Shown: positions 23,250 to 33,395 of the stretch, one piece after another
How positions within the stretch are numbered: position 1 is the first letter of the stretch
Layout: every line of letters starts with the position of its first letter
From: Lacibacter sp. H375
GTDB taxonomy: Bacteria > Bacteroidota > Bacteroidia > Chitinophagales > Chitinophagaceae
NCBI RefSeq assembly: GCF_037892425.1
Contig: NZ_JBBKTT010000001.1
Span: 2,542,001 to 2,606,000 of the forward strand
DNA length: 64,000 nucleotides
Direction: 5' to 3'
Translations under genes and position numbers: made by a program
The notes under the pieces: model-generated
The model's input: the letters and a program-made list of their open reading frames with translations, nothing else
What the model was told of the DNA's origin: nothing
The model's database searches: none

Positions 23250-24302
23250 ATGAACACAAGCTTAAAAAATATAGGACATAGCCGCCGTTATTACCTTGTT
23301 GCAGTTGCAGTATTGCTGGCTGTAAGTGCCTGCAAAAAATACCTGCCGAAAGAAAGGGAAACGGTTGGTGCCGATTCGCAATACACCATTGATACTTATC
23401 AACCGGTTTTAGGCCGCACCACTTTCTTTACTGATAATTTTTACCAAGGCAGTACAACCTATCCGTCTGATTTTAAGATCGTGAACCCACGGAGAAGAAA
23501 TGGTGATCCTGCACCGGAACTCACAGATGTATTTCCTGTGATGGTTTGGAAACAGGCATACGATGGTACAGAAAAGTCAGTTGCAGAGATTGAAACAAAA
23601 CGTGAAAAGCAATACCGTCCGTTATTTGAAATAGGACCACACTCAGGTGCATTCACAATGTGGACTGAAGCAAAATCAGCATTTATCAGATCACAACCCG
23701 ATTCAGGTTATTTATTTGATGTGGAGCTTTCAAACTCCGGTGGTCGCAGATTTTACCGCAACCTGAAGCTGATGCCATTGAAAGAACGTCCGTATGAACC
23801 ATCTAACTACAATGCATCAACAGGTCAGCCAACAACAAACGGAGTATATGCTTCTGCTATAATTAATATAAAGGGAGCCAATACAAACCGCTATCTCTCG
23901 TACAACGATATTGATGTGTACATACGCAAAATTGTAAAAGTTGGAGTTCCATCAACCAATACATTAACCTTCCGCTTCCTGGATACATTATATAATCCAA
24001 TTGATCCTGCAAAGTTTGCAGAAACTGATTGGAACAATCTTGTTCATGGGTTTGAGAAAGTGATGACAGCGACAGGTGTTACTTATAAAATGGTTTATCC
24101 GATTCCTGCTGTTGAAATACCTACACGCTTTACATCATCTGACGGGCGCCGTGCCAGAGTACGTTTCGGTTACTCACGTCTTGGTTATAATGGTTCAAGA
24201 GAAGATGCATTGCTAGGCCTTGACTTTGCTATTTATGAACCCGGTGATTGGGAGATAGTGTTTGCGTTCAAAAACGATAATCCAAAATTTACCAACGATT
24301 AA
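23250..24302 (+). CDS. DUF5007-like surface lipoprotein
   Basis: 350 residues from ATG 23250; lipoprotein signal ending LLAVSACKKY. The body resembles DUF5007 proteins found beside SusC/SusD genes in Bacteroidota (PVLGRTTFFTDNFYQGSTTY, KQYRPLFEIGPHSGAFTMWT, NGVYASAIINIKGANTN). Function unknown. The sequence is rich in beta strands and has no recognisable catalytic motif. The frame opens earlier, but that part overlaps the fasciclin gene and ATG 23250 begins the lipoprotein signal. Confidence 0.75.
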   Translation: MNTSLKNIGHSRRYYLVAVAVLLAVSACKKYLPKERETVGADSQYTIDTYQPVLGRTTFFTDNFYQGSTTYPSDFKIVNPRRRNGDPAPELTDVFPVMVWKQAYDGTEKSVAEIETKREKQYRPLFEIGPHSGAFTMWTEAKSAFIRSQPDSGYLFDVELSNSGGRRFYRNLKLMPLKERPYEPSNYNASTGQPTTNGVYASAIINIKGANTNRYLSYNDIDVYIRKIVKVGVPSTNTLTFRFLDTLYNPIDPAKFAETDWNNLVHGFEKVMTATGVTYKMVYPIPAVEIPTRFTSSDGRRARVRFGYSRLGYNGSREDALLGLDFAIYEPGDWEIVFAFKNDNPKFTND

Positions 24303-24313
24303 CACTGGCACAC

Positions 24314-27300
24314 ATGTTTAGTATAAAAACACAAAAACTAATTGCAATGAGATTGTCACCCTGTATCGTCATACTGGCTTTCACCCTTCTTTTTTCTGTG
24401 CATGCCAATGCACAAAATAAGATAACAGTGAAAGGTGTTGTTAAAGATAATGCACAGCAAACTGCTATGCAGGGTGTAACGGTATCAACCGCCAAGCCTT
24501 CTAAAACCATTGCAACTACCGATGCAAACGGTGCATTTACGGTTACCATTGATGCGGGAACTGAACTTGTGTTTACACACTCCGGATACGCTGCTATGCG
24601 TAAAACATTTCTTTCAAGTAACTCATCTGTAACAATATCACTTTCTGTTAAGGATAATACCATGCAGGAAGTAGTGATACAGGGGTTCCGTCAAAAAACA
24701 AAAGAAACAGCAACAGGTTCAAGCACTGTTGTAAGTGGTAAAGCATTGCAGGATGTGCCTGTATCAAACGTGGTTGAACTGTTACAGGGTAAAGTGGCAG
24801 GATTAAACGTACAGAATAACTCAGGTTCACCCGGCGGTATGGGCACCATTAACTTACGTGGTATATCAAGCATCAATATCAGCAGTGATGGTTTCTTAAC
24901 ACCAACATCACCTTTATTTGTGATCGATGGTGTGCCCGTTGATGTAAATACAAATTATGAATATGGATTTCAAAGTGGTGGTGCTGGTATCAATCCACTA
25001 GCCTTAATACCACCTGAAGATATTGAGCAGATGGAAGTGTTGCGTGATGCAGCAGCAACGTCGGTTTATGGAGCAAGAGCTGCCTATGGTGTTATCATTG
25101 TTACTACAAGAAGAGGTAAATCAAAAGTACCCATTGTACAGTACTCATCTAACTTCTTTGTAAAAGCACCACCACGTTTGCGTGAAGTACTTGGTGGTAA
25201 GGAAGAACGTTTGTTTCGCATACGTACCATTCTTGATTATGATACTTCTGCTGCAGCAGCACAGGCGCTGATCAATCAAACCCCGTTTTTATCCGATAGT
25301 CTTAATCCTTACTACAACAACTCAACAAACTGGCAGGATTATTTTTACCGTACAACATATAATCAGCAGCATAACGTAAGTATCCGTGGTGGTGATGACA
25401 GGTTTAATTATAAAACCAATCTTAACTATTACCAGGAAAATGGTATTGTGCAGAACACGGGCTTTAAACGTTATTCGCTTAGTATGAATGCACAGTATGC
25501 GCCTACCAATCAATTGCGGATGCTAGTAAGTCTTTCAAGTTCACTTGGCCAAAAACAAAACGGCAGTGGTGTTGGTTTAATACAAACAGGTGTGGCAAGT
25601 GGCGGATCTTCTTCATCGTTACTGCCTTCACCATCACTGTTCTCTGAAAATAACAGCGCTCTTGCTGCTGCAAGAGTTACCAATAATAACAAGACAGCGA
25701 ATATTTCTTCCAGCCTCGATCTTTCATATGAGCCATTAAAAGGTTTACGTATTGGTAACCTTCTTAGTTACAATTTTAATTCAGGTACAGCCGATCGGTT
25801 TACCCCTTCGTTTCTCAGTAACGGCTCTTCAGAATCGTACAGTTATAATGACAGGACGTACACGTTATACAACCGTTCTAATATCAATTTCACAAAAACA
25901 TTATACAACCTGCATAATTTTAATGCGTTTGTTTTTAATGAGATCAATTCTTACGGTTATCGTGCAAACGCTGTTCGTTTAGATCGTACTGCAAATGATC
26001 AGATAACAGGTCCTATAGGTTATGGATGGGGAAGTTCACGTGGCGGTACAATGAATAATATCAGGGAAACAAGACAACATGGTTATGGCGGTTCTGTTTC
26101 ATACAACTTCGATCGTAAGTATGTAATTGATTTCAATATCCGTTTTGATGGATTATCAACCACCGGTTCAAAACAACCGTATTCACAAAATCCTTCTGTG
26201 AGTGCGAGATGGAATTTTAACCGTGAAAAATGGCTGGAGAAAATTACGTGGTTAAGTTACGGATCTGCCAGAGCATCATGGGGACGTAACATTAAACCTA
26301 CCGGAACTATATTTGATACATATGGTCGCTACATTGTTGGTTTGCCTTACAACAATAACCCAACTGTAACGATTGATTATGCAACAATTCCGAATGAGAA
26401 CTTCCTCCCTGAAACACAAACATCAACAAATGCAGGTATTGAATTAGGGTTATTCAACAATGCGTTGCAGCTTACATACGAATCCTATTACAGGTCGATC
26501 GATAACCAGATCATGAAAATCAAACTGGCCAACACCAGTGGGTTTGCCGAATTGCAAACAAATGCAGTTAGTCTCGTGAACTATGGTATGGAATGGTCTG
26601 CTACAGTACGAATGTTTAAACAAAGCAAGCCATTCCAATGGACGCTCTCTGTAAACGGTGCATTTAACCGTGAAATACTCACCAAGCTTCCTGATAATCT
26701 TCGCCAATTGCGGCAGGAAGTAAAAGATAACGGAAGCGATGTTCCGGTTATTTACAGGATAGGACGTAACGCTATATCAAACCTCATTTATCATACGCAG
26801 GGTGTTTATGCCGGCACGTCGGATGTGCCGGTGAATATTGCAACAGGAAGACGTCAACAGTTGGGTTCAGGTACAGGTTATTATTTCCAGGGAGGTGATC
26901 CACGTTGGACCGATGTGAACGGTGATTACATCATTGATGAAAAAGATCTGTTGCCCATTGGTAATCCTATACCAAAAGTGAATGGCGGTATTCTTTCGCA
27001 AATGCAGTTCAGAAACTTCCAGTTAAACATTAATGCATCATACACACTGTTTCGTGATCTGTTGAATGCTTCATTGTCGAGAACAATGCAAAACTTTGGT
27101 AACCCTGCTTCAATTGGTGTGGCACCGGGAGCATTGGTTCCTATTGATCAATACAATTACTGGAAACCATCTCCATCAGATAAAGGAAGCGGTACTGTAA
27201 ATGCGCAATATCCAAATCCTTTCGATTTCAGAAGAGCAGGTGTAATGCAACCGTTCCGTAGTAACCAAACCTTGTTCCTTGAAGATGGTTCTTACTGGAA

Positions 27301-27517
27301 AATAAACAACATCGTATTGGCTTACAACCTCGATAGAAAACTCATCAGCAGATTTAAGATGACCTCATGCAGACTTACGTTAACTGCCAATAATGTATTT
27401 ACATTTTCAAATTACAGCGGCCCCGATCCTGAATTGGTTACACAGTTAGGAAGAGATAATTCCGGCGGTTATCCTAATGCACGGAGCTATGCAGTTGGTG
27501 TAAATGTTCAGTTTTAA
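24314..27517 (+). CDS. SusC/RagA-family TonB-dependent transporter with CarboxypepD-like domain
   Basis: 1067 residues. Signal peptide ends LFSVHANAQ; ATG 24347 is an alternative start. The carboxypeptidase-regulatory-like domain (about residues 35-110) reads KGVVKDNAQQTAMQGVTVST and DANGAFTVTIDAGTELVFTH. The plug follows with VVIQGFRQKTKETATGSSTV, LQGKVAGLNVQNNSGSPGGM, FVIDGVPVDVN and VLRDAAATSVYGARAAYGVI. The barrel ends ARSYAVGVNVQF. It is a full-length member, unlike the first SusC of this operon, and opens the second SusC-SusD-fasciclin module. Confidence 0.94.
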   Translation: MFSIKTQKLIAMRLSPCIVILAFTLLFSVHANAQNKITVKGVVKDNAQQTAMQGVTVSTAKPSKTIATTDANGAFTVTIDAGTELVFTHSGYAAMRKTFLSSNSSVTISLSVKDNTMQEVVIQGFRQKTKETATGSSTVVSGKALQDVPVSNVVELLQGKVAGLNVQNNSGSPGGMGTINLRGISSINISSDGFLTPTSPLFVIDGVPVDVNTNYEYGFQSGGAGINPLALIPPEDIEQMEVLRDAAATSVYGARAAYGVIIVTTRRGKSKVPIVQYSSNFFVKAPPRLREVLGGKEERLFRIRTILDYDTSAAAAQALINQTPFLSDSLNPYYNNSTNWQDYFYRTTYNQQHNVSIRGGDDRFNYKTNLNYYQENGIVQNTGFKRYSLSMNAQYAPTNQLRMLVSLSSSLGQKQNGSGVGLIQTGVASGGSSSSLLPSPSLFSENNSALAAARVTNNNKTANISSSLDLSYEPLKGLRIGNLLSYNFNSGTADRFTPSFLSNGSSESYSYNDRTYTLYNRSNINFTKTLYNLHNFNAFVFNEINSYGYRANAVRLDRTANDQITGPIGYGWGSSRGGTMNNIRETRQHGYGGSVSYNFDRKYVIDFNIRFDGLSTTGSKQPYSQNPSVSARWNFNREKWLEKITWLSYGSARASWGRNIKPTGTIFDTYGRYIVGLPYNNNPTVTIDYATIPNENFLPETQTSTNAGIELGLFNNALQLTYESYYRSIDNQIMKIKLANTSGFAELQTNAVSLVNYGMEWSATVRMFKQSKPFQWTLSVNGAFNREILTKLPDNLRQLRQEVKDNGSDVPVIYRIGRNAISNLIYHTQGVYAGTSDVPVNIATGRRQQLGSGTGYYFQGGDPRWTDVNGDYIIDEKDLLPIGNPIPKVNGGILSQMQFRNFQLNINASYTLFRDLLNASLSRTMQNFGNPASIGVAPGALVPIDQYNYWKPSPSDKGSGTVNAQYPNPFDFRRAGVMQPFRSNQTLFLEDGSYWKINNIVLAYNLDRKLISRFKMTSCRLTLTANNVFTFSNYSGPDPELVTQLGRDNSGGYPNARSYAVGVNVQF

Positions 27518-27541
27518 TTGTAAAAGAAAAACAAAAATCAG

Positions 27542-29098
27542 ATGAAACGTATTATCAGCATACTTGCAATTACCACATTACTTCTGTTTGGCAGTGGTTG
27601 CAAAAAATATTTAAGTCTTGATCCGCCCAATGCACTTTCAGGAAATAATTTCTGGAAAACAAGAACCGACCTGGAGAACTATACCAATGGTATGTATGAG
27701 TTGTTGCGCAAATCTGTTGCAAGACTTGATATGAAAGCAGATGCAAGTTCATTCAACTTTCCCTTCTTTGCTTTTTCAGGCGACCTGAGAGGTGGTATGG
27801 CAAAAGAGAATACGGAGATCGGTTGGGGACGTACGTATGTCGCCAACTTATCAAACAATAATATCAAGGCACTTTTTGTTGATGCGCCAAGTGGTGGTAA
27901 TAACTGGTATCGTGTGTTTAACATGATCCGTTTCAGCCAGTGGGATAATTTTTATAAAGTGATCGCTGCGGCTAATATTGCTGTTGATCGTGTTGATGGT
28001 GTGCCCGATCCTTCATTAACAGACGCAGATAAAAAGCAATACAAGGCAGAAGCCATCTTTATCCGCAACATGGCTTATTTCCTGATGGTACGTCAGTGGG
28101 GTGATGTTGCTTATTATACAGATGCCTACCATAGTGCGCCATTGAAACGTATGCCAATGGTAGAGGTATTAAAAAATTGCCGTGCAGATATGATGGCAGT
28201 GAAAGATGATCTTCCCTGGACGTATAAAGATCCTGTGTTTGTTGCTGTGCGTGGAATGAGAGGATCGGCTATTGCATTATTAATGCATATCAACATGTGG
28301 CTTGCTGCTTTTGATACAGGTAATGAAAAAGGATATTATGAAGCAGTAGATGCATTGGGTGATGAATTGTATAACGAAAACGGTGGAGCCTACGCACTAC
28401 TTCCATTGGAACGCAATGGTGAAATTTTTAAAGGCCGTTCAAAAGAAGGTTTGTTTGAAGTGCCGCAGAATGCCAACTATGGTGAATCGTTTGGCTGGTC
28501 TTACTACTATGATCTTGTTTACTATAACCGTCTTGCTCCCGATCCTACACATCCTTATATCAGTTACGATACAAAATTCATGGAAACGATTTACCCCGTA
28601 GGACAGGCTGATAAAAGAACTGATTATTGGTTTGATGTATCAACCATGTACAGCGGTAACCGGAGTTTTAAAATGCTGAAGTTTTTTGTGAACCGTGATC
28701 CTAATTCTGTTGATGGTACTTCGTTTGATGCAAGCCAGATCATTTTCCGCTATACGGATGCTATACTGTTACATGCAGAAGCATTAGCAAATCTTGGTAA
28801 CGATGTAAAGGCAAAAGAGAAAGTGAATATTGTACGTGACAGAGCTGCGGCTGCTCCTTTAACAAGCGCAGGCGCTGAATTAAAAACAGATATTTTTTAT
28901 GAGCGCTGCAGGGAATTATTGGGTGAAGGGCATTATTGGTTTGATGTGGTACGGACAAAACGCATTATCGATCCTTCATACAAGTTCGGTTACCATTGCA
29001 CGGTAGAGCAATTTAAAGCAGGTGCATGGACATGGCCTATTCATCAATCAGCATTGGTGAATAATCCGGGCATGACATTAAACACTTACTGGCAATAA
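27542..29098 (+). CDS. SusD/RagB-family surface nutrient-binding lipoprotein (second module)
   Basis: 518 residues; lipoprotein signal ending LLLFGSGCKKY. SusD features are SLDPPNALSGNNFWKTRTDL near the N-terminus, the helical AEAIFIRNMAYFLMVRQWGD, and DIFYERCRELLGEGHYWFDV towards the end. It lies 24 bp after the second SusC gene. It resembles the first SusD only in family features, so the two modules may bind different parts of one substrate or different substrates. Confidence 0.93.
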   Translation: MKRIISILAITTLLLFGSGCKKYLSLDPPNALSGNNFWKTRTDLENYTNGMYELLRKSVARLDMKADASSFNFPFFAFSGDLRGGMAKENTEIGWGRTYVANLSNNNIKALFVDAPSGGNNWYRVFNMIRFSQWDNFYKVIAAANIAVDRVDGVPDPSLTDADKKQYKAEAIFIRNMAYFLMVRQWGDVAYYTDAYHSAPLKRMPMVEVLKNCRADMMAVKDDLPWTYKDPVFVAVRGMRGSAIALLMHINMWLAAFDTGNEKGYYEAVDALGDELYNENGGAYALLPLERNGEIFKGRSKEGLFEVPQNANYGESFGWSYYYDLVYYNRLAPDPTHPYISYDTKFMETIYPVGQADKRTDYWFDVSTMYSGNRSFKMLKFFVNRDPNSVDGTSFDASQIIFRYTDAILLHAEALANLGNDVKAKEKVNIVRDRAAAAPLTSAGAELKTDIFYERCRELLGEGHYWFDVVRTKRIIDPSYKFGYHCTVEQFKAGAWTWPIHQSALVNNPGMTLNTYWQ

Positions 29099-29117
29099 CA
29101 AACAAAAAATTAAGCAG

Positions 29118-29831
29118 ATGAATTATATGAATCGATCCATCATCATCGCTTTTCTCATAACAACCATCTCCTTTGGTTGTCAGAAAAAAGATTACTTCAC
29201 CGATACGGGGAGGCATACACCCAATTACCAGGGCACTGTACTTGATTACTTAAAATCAAAACCGCAGATGTGGGATTCGCTGTTGAAAGTGATCCGCATT
29301 GCAGGTATGGAGGATGTGTTCAAAAATGAAAAGATCACCTTCTATGCACCTGCCGATTCATGCATTACACTCTCGATGCGTGTTTTAAATCTGTACCTGG
29401 ATGCAAAGGGAAAGCCACGTGTCACAAGGCTTGATCAAATTAAGCCGGAGGTATGGAAAAAGCAATTGTGCCGTTACCTGTTTAAAGATGCCCGTTCAAT
29501 GAACGATTATCCGCAGCTCGATCCAGGTAATTTATCAGCTTATCCCGGACAGATCTATAGTTCCTATCTCGGCGACATTATGAACATAGGTGTGATCTAT
29601 AATGATGCAGGTGGTGTAAAGTATGCAGGTTACAGGCAGTTGATGATCTCATTCATCCCATCCGTTTCAGCACCGAGAGATTATAACAGTTGGTTCCCTG
29701 CTATTGTGGCTTCTGTAAATGTTGCACCCACAAACGGGTTTGTGCATGTATTGAATTATCAGTATCACTTTTTCGGATTTGGAACAGGCCAGTTTGTTGA
29801 AGATGTAATTGACAAAGGCATTATTTACTGA
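29118..29831 (+). CDS. Fasciclin-domain lipoprotein (second copy)
   Basis: 237 residues; lipoprotein signal ending TTISFGCQKK. The FAS1-like body shows QMWDSLLKVIRIAGMEDVFK, ITFYAPADSCITLSM and the C-terminal TNGFVHVLNYQYHFFGFGTG. It aligns by eye with the protein at 22523 over its whole length (TxxDYLxxxxxMxDSLL, then the FGFG block near the end). The module order SusC-SusD-fasciclin is therefore duplicated. ATG 29118 or ATG 29127 may be the start. Confidence 0.8.
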   Translation: MNYMNRSIIIAFLITTISFGCQKKDYFTDTGRHTPNYQGTVLDYLKSKPQMWDSLLKVIRIAGMEDVFKNEKITFYAPADSCITLSMRVLNLYLDAKGKPRVTRLDQIKPEVWKKQLCRYLFKDARSMNDYPQLDPGNLSAYPGQIYSSYLGDIMNIGVIYNDAGGVKYAGYRQLMISFIPSVSAPRDYNSWFPAIVASVNVAPTNGFVHVLNYQYHFFGFGTGQFVEDVIDKGIIY

Positions 29832-29888
29832 GTATAAAAAGCGTAAGCGTTTTTCATGATAAAGCAAACGATTAAAAATTTTTCAGTA

Positions 29889-31556
29889 ATGACAAGAAAG
29901 AACAGACAAATATTCCTGGGAGCAATGAGTTGTTTTTTGGTAGCTGTACTTTTGGGTTCATGCTCAAAACAGAAGGTTGAGCCCGTAGATATTTATCCCG
30001 ATCCTCCTGCTGTGTTGGTGAAATTCCTGGAAGGTGGCCCTTATCCTGCAATTGGCAGCGAAGGTTCTGTTGTAAAGTTTAATGTAACAGGTTTAAAAGG
30101 CAAGGAAGGACAGTTTAAATTCTTTGTTCATCTTACCGAAGCAGAAATAATATCAGTTGAAGAAAATGCAATTACGGTAAAGGTTCCTTTGGGAGCAAGC
30201 ACAGGTGCAGCAAACGTACTCATTAACGGACAGTATTATTTTGGTCCTACGTTTACCATTAAAGGAAAGCTTTCAATTGATGCTTCTTTTAATACAGATG
30301 CGTATGTTTCAAATGGCGAGATCAATGGCATCTTCCTGCGTTCTGATAATACTTCTTATTTCCTATATGGCCGTTTCAGTAATTACCAGAACAGTGCTAC
30401 TGCAGCTAACCCCATTACAGGTATGGCAATTGTTGATCTCAACTGTGCTTACAAAGCAGTAGCTGATCAAATGAAGGTAGGTAAAACGGGAGTTTCAGGA
30501 AGTTTAACCAGTGTAATTCAGCAGCCAGGTGGTCAGTACCTGCTTGCCGGTTCGTTTGGCAGTTACGATACAACAAATGGTATAAATAATATTACCCGTT
30601 TAACATCAGCAGGAGTGTTGGAAACACAAATAGTAGATATTATTAATCCCGATCCTGTTAATTTCCCAAATGATGGAAAGGCAACTGTTCCTTCTTTAAA
30701 TGGAGGTACTTCAGGAAGTATTACAAAAATGTTTTTCAATTCATCAAACGGTGATATTACAGTAGTTGGAAATTTCTCAAGCCATGTTAGTACGTTTTAT
30801 GAACGATCAACGAAGACAGGTCCTTTTGTTGATATTGTAAAAGTTCGCCAGTTGATACGCATGAAATCTACCGGTGAATTTGATTCTTCTTTCAACTTCA
30901 ACTATGCAACCAAGGAAGGTTATGAAGGTGGCAACGGTTTTATTTATGATGCAGTGCAGCTGAACGATGGTAAGATCATTATTGTTGGAAATTTTACAAC
31001 ATATAATGGAACAGCCACAAACTATATCACCCGCATTAATCCAACTAACGGTTTGGTAGATGCCACGTTTAATCCCGGTGGAGTTGGAGCTGATGGACCC
31101 ATCAATAAGGTGAGGTATAATGCAACCACCAATAAACTTTTGCTTGTTGGTGATTTCAAAAAATATAACGGTCAGGATGCTAACGGTGTTGTTATGATCA
31201 ATGCTGATGGTTCAGCTGATACAAATTTCCGTTTTGGAAAAGCAACAGGTGGTATCCCAACATTTGCCGCACAATTGAATAATGGAAAAATTATTGTTGC
31301 AGGCAGCTTTAGTCATTACAACTACAATTATATCACCACACCAGATAAGTCTATTGTTCGCCCCGGGTTTATGGTACTTGAAAGCAACGGTGCTTTAGCA
31401 CTTGGCTATAACAATACAGGTTTATTCAGGGGTACCATTAATGATCTTGTACAGATCGTTATTAACGGAACACCGGGTGTAATTCTCGTTGGTGATTTCG
31501 ACAGGTTCGATGGTAAAACAGTTGCAGATATTGTAAAGCTTCGCATGGAAAACTAA
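29889..31556 (+). CDS. DUF5008/IPT-like lipoprotein with delta-60 type repeats
   Basis: 555 residues; lipoprotein signal ending VAVLLGSCSKQ. ATG 29856 would add 11 residues. An N-terminal IPT/TIG-like beta domain (FLEGGPYPAIGSEGSVVKFN, TGAANVLINGQYYFGPTFTI) is followed by repeats of the delta-60 type, roughly 50-60 residues each: LSIDASFNTDAYVSNG, YLLAGSFGSYDTTNG, IIIVGNFTTYNGTATNYITR, LLLVGDFKKYNGQDANGVVM, IIVAGSFSHY and VILVGDFDRFDGK. Such repeats build an elongated beta-propeller-like surface module. Function unknown. It belongs to the second uptake module and is probably exposed. Confidence 0.75.
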   Translation: MTRKNRQIFLGAMSCFLVAVLLGSCSKQKVEPVDIYPDPPAVLVKFLEGGPYPAIGSEGSVVKFNVTGLKGKEGQFKFFVHLTEAEIISVEENAITVKVPLGASTGAANVLINGQYYFGPTFTIKGKLSIDASFNTDAYVSNGEINGIFLRSDNTSYFLYGRFSNYQNSATAANPITGMAIVDLNCAYKAVADQMKVGKTGVSGSLTSVIQQPGGQYLLAGSFGSYDTTNGINNITRLTSAGVLETQIVDIINPDPVNFPNDGKATVPSLNGGTSGSITKMFFNSSNGDITVVGNFSSHVSTFYERSTKTGPFVDIVKVRQLIRMKSTGEFDSSFNFNYATKEGYEGGNGFIYDAVQLNDGKIIIVGNFTTYNGTATNYITRINPTNGLVDATFNPGGVGADGPINKVRYNATTNKLLLVGDFKKYNGQDANGVVMINADGSADTNFRFGKATGGIPTFAAQLNNGKIIVAGSFSHYNYNYITTPDKSIVRPGFMVLESNGALALGYNNTGLFRGTINDLVQIVINGTPGVILVGDFDRFDGKTVADIVKLRMEN

Positions 31557-31587
31557 CAGGTTACCTAACAAATTAATTGATAAGATT

Positions 31588-33348
31588 ATGATACGATTAA
31601 AATATCTAAATGCTTTATTCCTCGTTGCTGCGGCAGGGTTCATTGCAGCAAGCTGTAATAAATCATTTCCGAATCCACTGGAAGCAAATGCAGGCGGTGG
31701 AAATTCTACAACAGTCATTAATCCAAAAACATTGGTAATAGTGGTTGATGGCGCAGTAGGTGTACAGGTACAGGTAGCTAACCCTCCGGTACTTAACAGC
31801 CTTGTAGATTATTCCATTTTTTCCTGGGATGCATTGAGTGATTATGATAATGTAGATGTTACAAATACATTAGGCTGGTCGAATTTACTTACTGGTGTAA
31901 AGGTGAATAAGCATAATGTTACAGGTTCAGATTTCAGCGGCAATCGTTTTGCAGATTATCCTTCTTTGTTTACACGTCTTAAACAACAACGTACCGGAAT
32001 GCGAACAGCTGCTTTCTTTTCATCAAACAGTATTGCTGCTGAGCTTGCCGTTGACGCAACAAAAAAGGAATCATTCAATGAAGATGACGCTGCGGTTAAA
32101 GAAGCAGTAAAAAGTGAATTAACCACACAAAATCCTGACCTGGTATTGGCGCAATTTCATGATGTTGATAAAGCAGGCGCTTCATCATCTTACACAGCTG
32201 GTTCAACAACTTATAAAGATGCGATATTAAGAACCGATGCGTACATCGGTGAAATATTAACAACATTGAGAAGCCGTCCTTCATTCAAATCAGAAAACTG
32301 GATGGTGATTATAACTTCAAACAAAGGAAGCAATACAGTTTATAATCCATCGGGCTCATGGTCGGCATTTGAAGATACAAGACACAATACGTTTTTCTTT
32401 TGTTTTAATCCTAGGTTTAACAGCAAGGCTTTAAATAAACCCGGCGCATTGATACCTTATACAGGAACTGCCCCGCTGTACAACTTTGCTTCTGCTTCAA
32501 ATACAAGAGCAAAAGTAACAGGCGGCGGAACACTTTACGACTTAGGAACAGGTGCTGAAATGACTGTGCAATGCAAGGTTAAATTTCCAACGAACAGTGT
32601 TAACTATCCTGCATTTCTTTCTAAACGGGCATCATTTACCGCTGGTGTTGTTGGCTGGCTGTTATTTAGAGAAGGTAATTACTGGCAAATCAACTTTTCG
32701 CAAACAGGTTTTGGTAACCGCCAGGTTCGTGGCTTTGCAGTTGCCGATAATCAATGGCATACATTAACTGTGGTGGTGCGTAAAGAAGGAACTGCACGGA
32801 AAGTTTATACATATACCGATGGAGTACCATACCCGTCAGCTGCAAGCCCGGCTTCGATTGATATTACTGATATGGGTAATCTGAACAGTCCGCAGCCATT
32901 AACAATAGGCAACCTTACCGGCGATAATAATACAGGCATTCCCGGTTATTTAATAACGGATATCCGATATTATAATGTGGCATTACCTGCCGCTTATATT
33001 GCTAATACTTATTGTACAACAAGCATCGAACCATCAACCCAGTATTATAATAATCTTGTTGGTTTCTGGCCCGGTTTCCCCGTTGTAAATGAAAACGGCG
33101 TATTTAAACTGCGTGATCTGAGTTCTTTCGGACGTGACTTCACACTCGAATCTTATTCGCCCGGAAGCTTTAATGATCTTACGACGAATGTTTGTCCTCC
33201 TGTTAGTGAACCTGTTTACAAAACAGTTCCTAATTCGGTGGATGTGGCGGTACAAATCTATGCATGGTTTGGTATTACTGTTCCTGCTTCATGGGGATTA
33301 GATGGTAAAAACTGGATACCTACCTACAGCGATGTAAGTGGAGGTTGA
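31588..33348 (+). CDS. Alkaline-phosphatase-fold/LamG lipoprotein with DUF4983-like C-terminus, metal site apparently degenerate (copy 1)
   Basis: 586 residues; lipoprotein signal ending GFIAASCNKS. The N-terminal 270 residues follow the alkaline phosphatase/phosphodiesterase superfamily: TLVIVVDGAVG with Asp54, TNTLGWSNLLTGVKVNKHNV at the nucleophile block, FHDVDKAGASSSY, then VIITSNKGSNT where active members have TSDHG. The Asp-His pair of the metal site reads Asn-Lys, so catalysis is doubtful. Residues about 290-480 form a concanavalin/LamG-like domain (MTVQCKVKFPTN, WHTLTVVVRKEG, PQPLTIGNLTGDN), and the last 100 resemble DUF4983 (YYNNLVGFWPGFPVVNENGV). Possibly a glycan-binding pseudoenzyme (inference). 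Confidence 0.75.
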   Translation: MIRLKYLNALFLVAAAGFIAASCNKSFPNPLEANAGGGNSTTVINPKTLVIVVDGAVGVQVQVANPPVLNSLVDYSIFSWDALSDYDNVDVTNTLGWSNLLTGVKVNKHNVTGSDFSGNRFADYPSLFTRLKQQRTGMRTAAFFSSNSIAAELAVDATKKESFNEDDAAVKEAVKSELTTQNPDLVLAQFHDVDKAGASSSYTAGSTTYKDAILRTDAYIGEILTTLRSRPSFKSENWMVIITSNKGSNTVYNPSGSWSAFEDTRHNTFFFCFNPRFNSKALNKPGALIPYTGTAPLYNFASASNTRAKVTGGGTLYDLGTGAEMTVQCKVKFPTNSVNYPAFLSKRASFTAGVVGWLLFREGNYWQINFSQTGFGNRQVRGFAVADNQWHTLTVVVRKEGTARKVYTYTDGVPYPSAASPASIDITDMGNLNSPQPLTIGNLTGDNNTGIPGYLITDIRYYNVALPAAYIANTYCTTSIEPSTQYYNNLVGFWPGFPVVNENGVFKLRDLSSFGRDFTLESYSPGSFNDLTTNVCPPVSEPVYKTVPNSVDVAVQIYAWFGITVPASWGLDGKNWIPTYSDVSGG

Positions 33349-33395
33349 TAAAATAAGAACGATTAATGAAACTAGTTACAATAAAAAGAACAAAC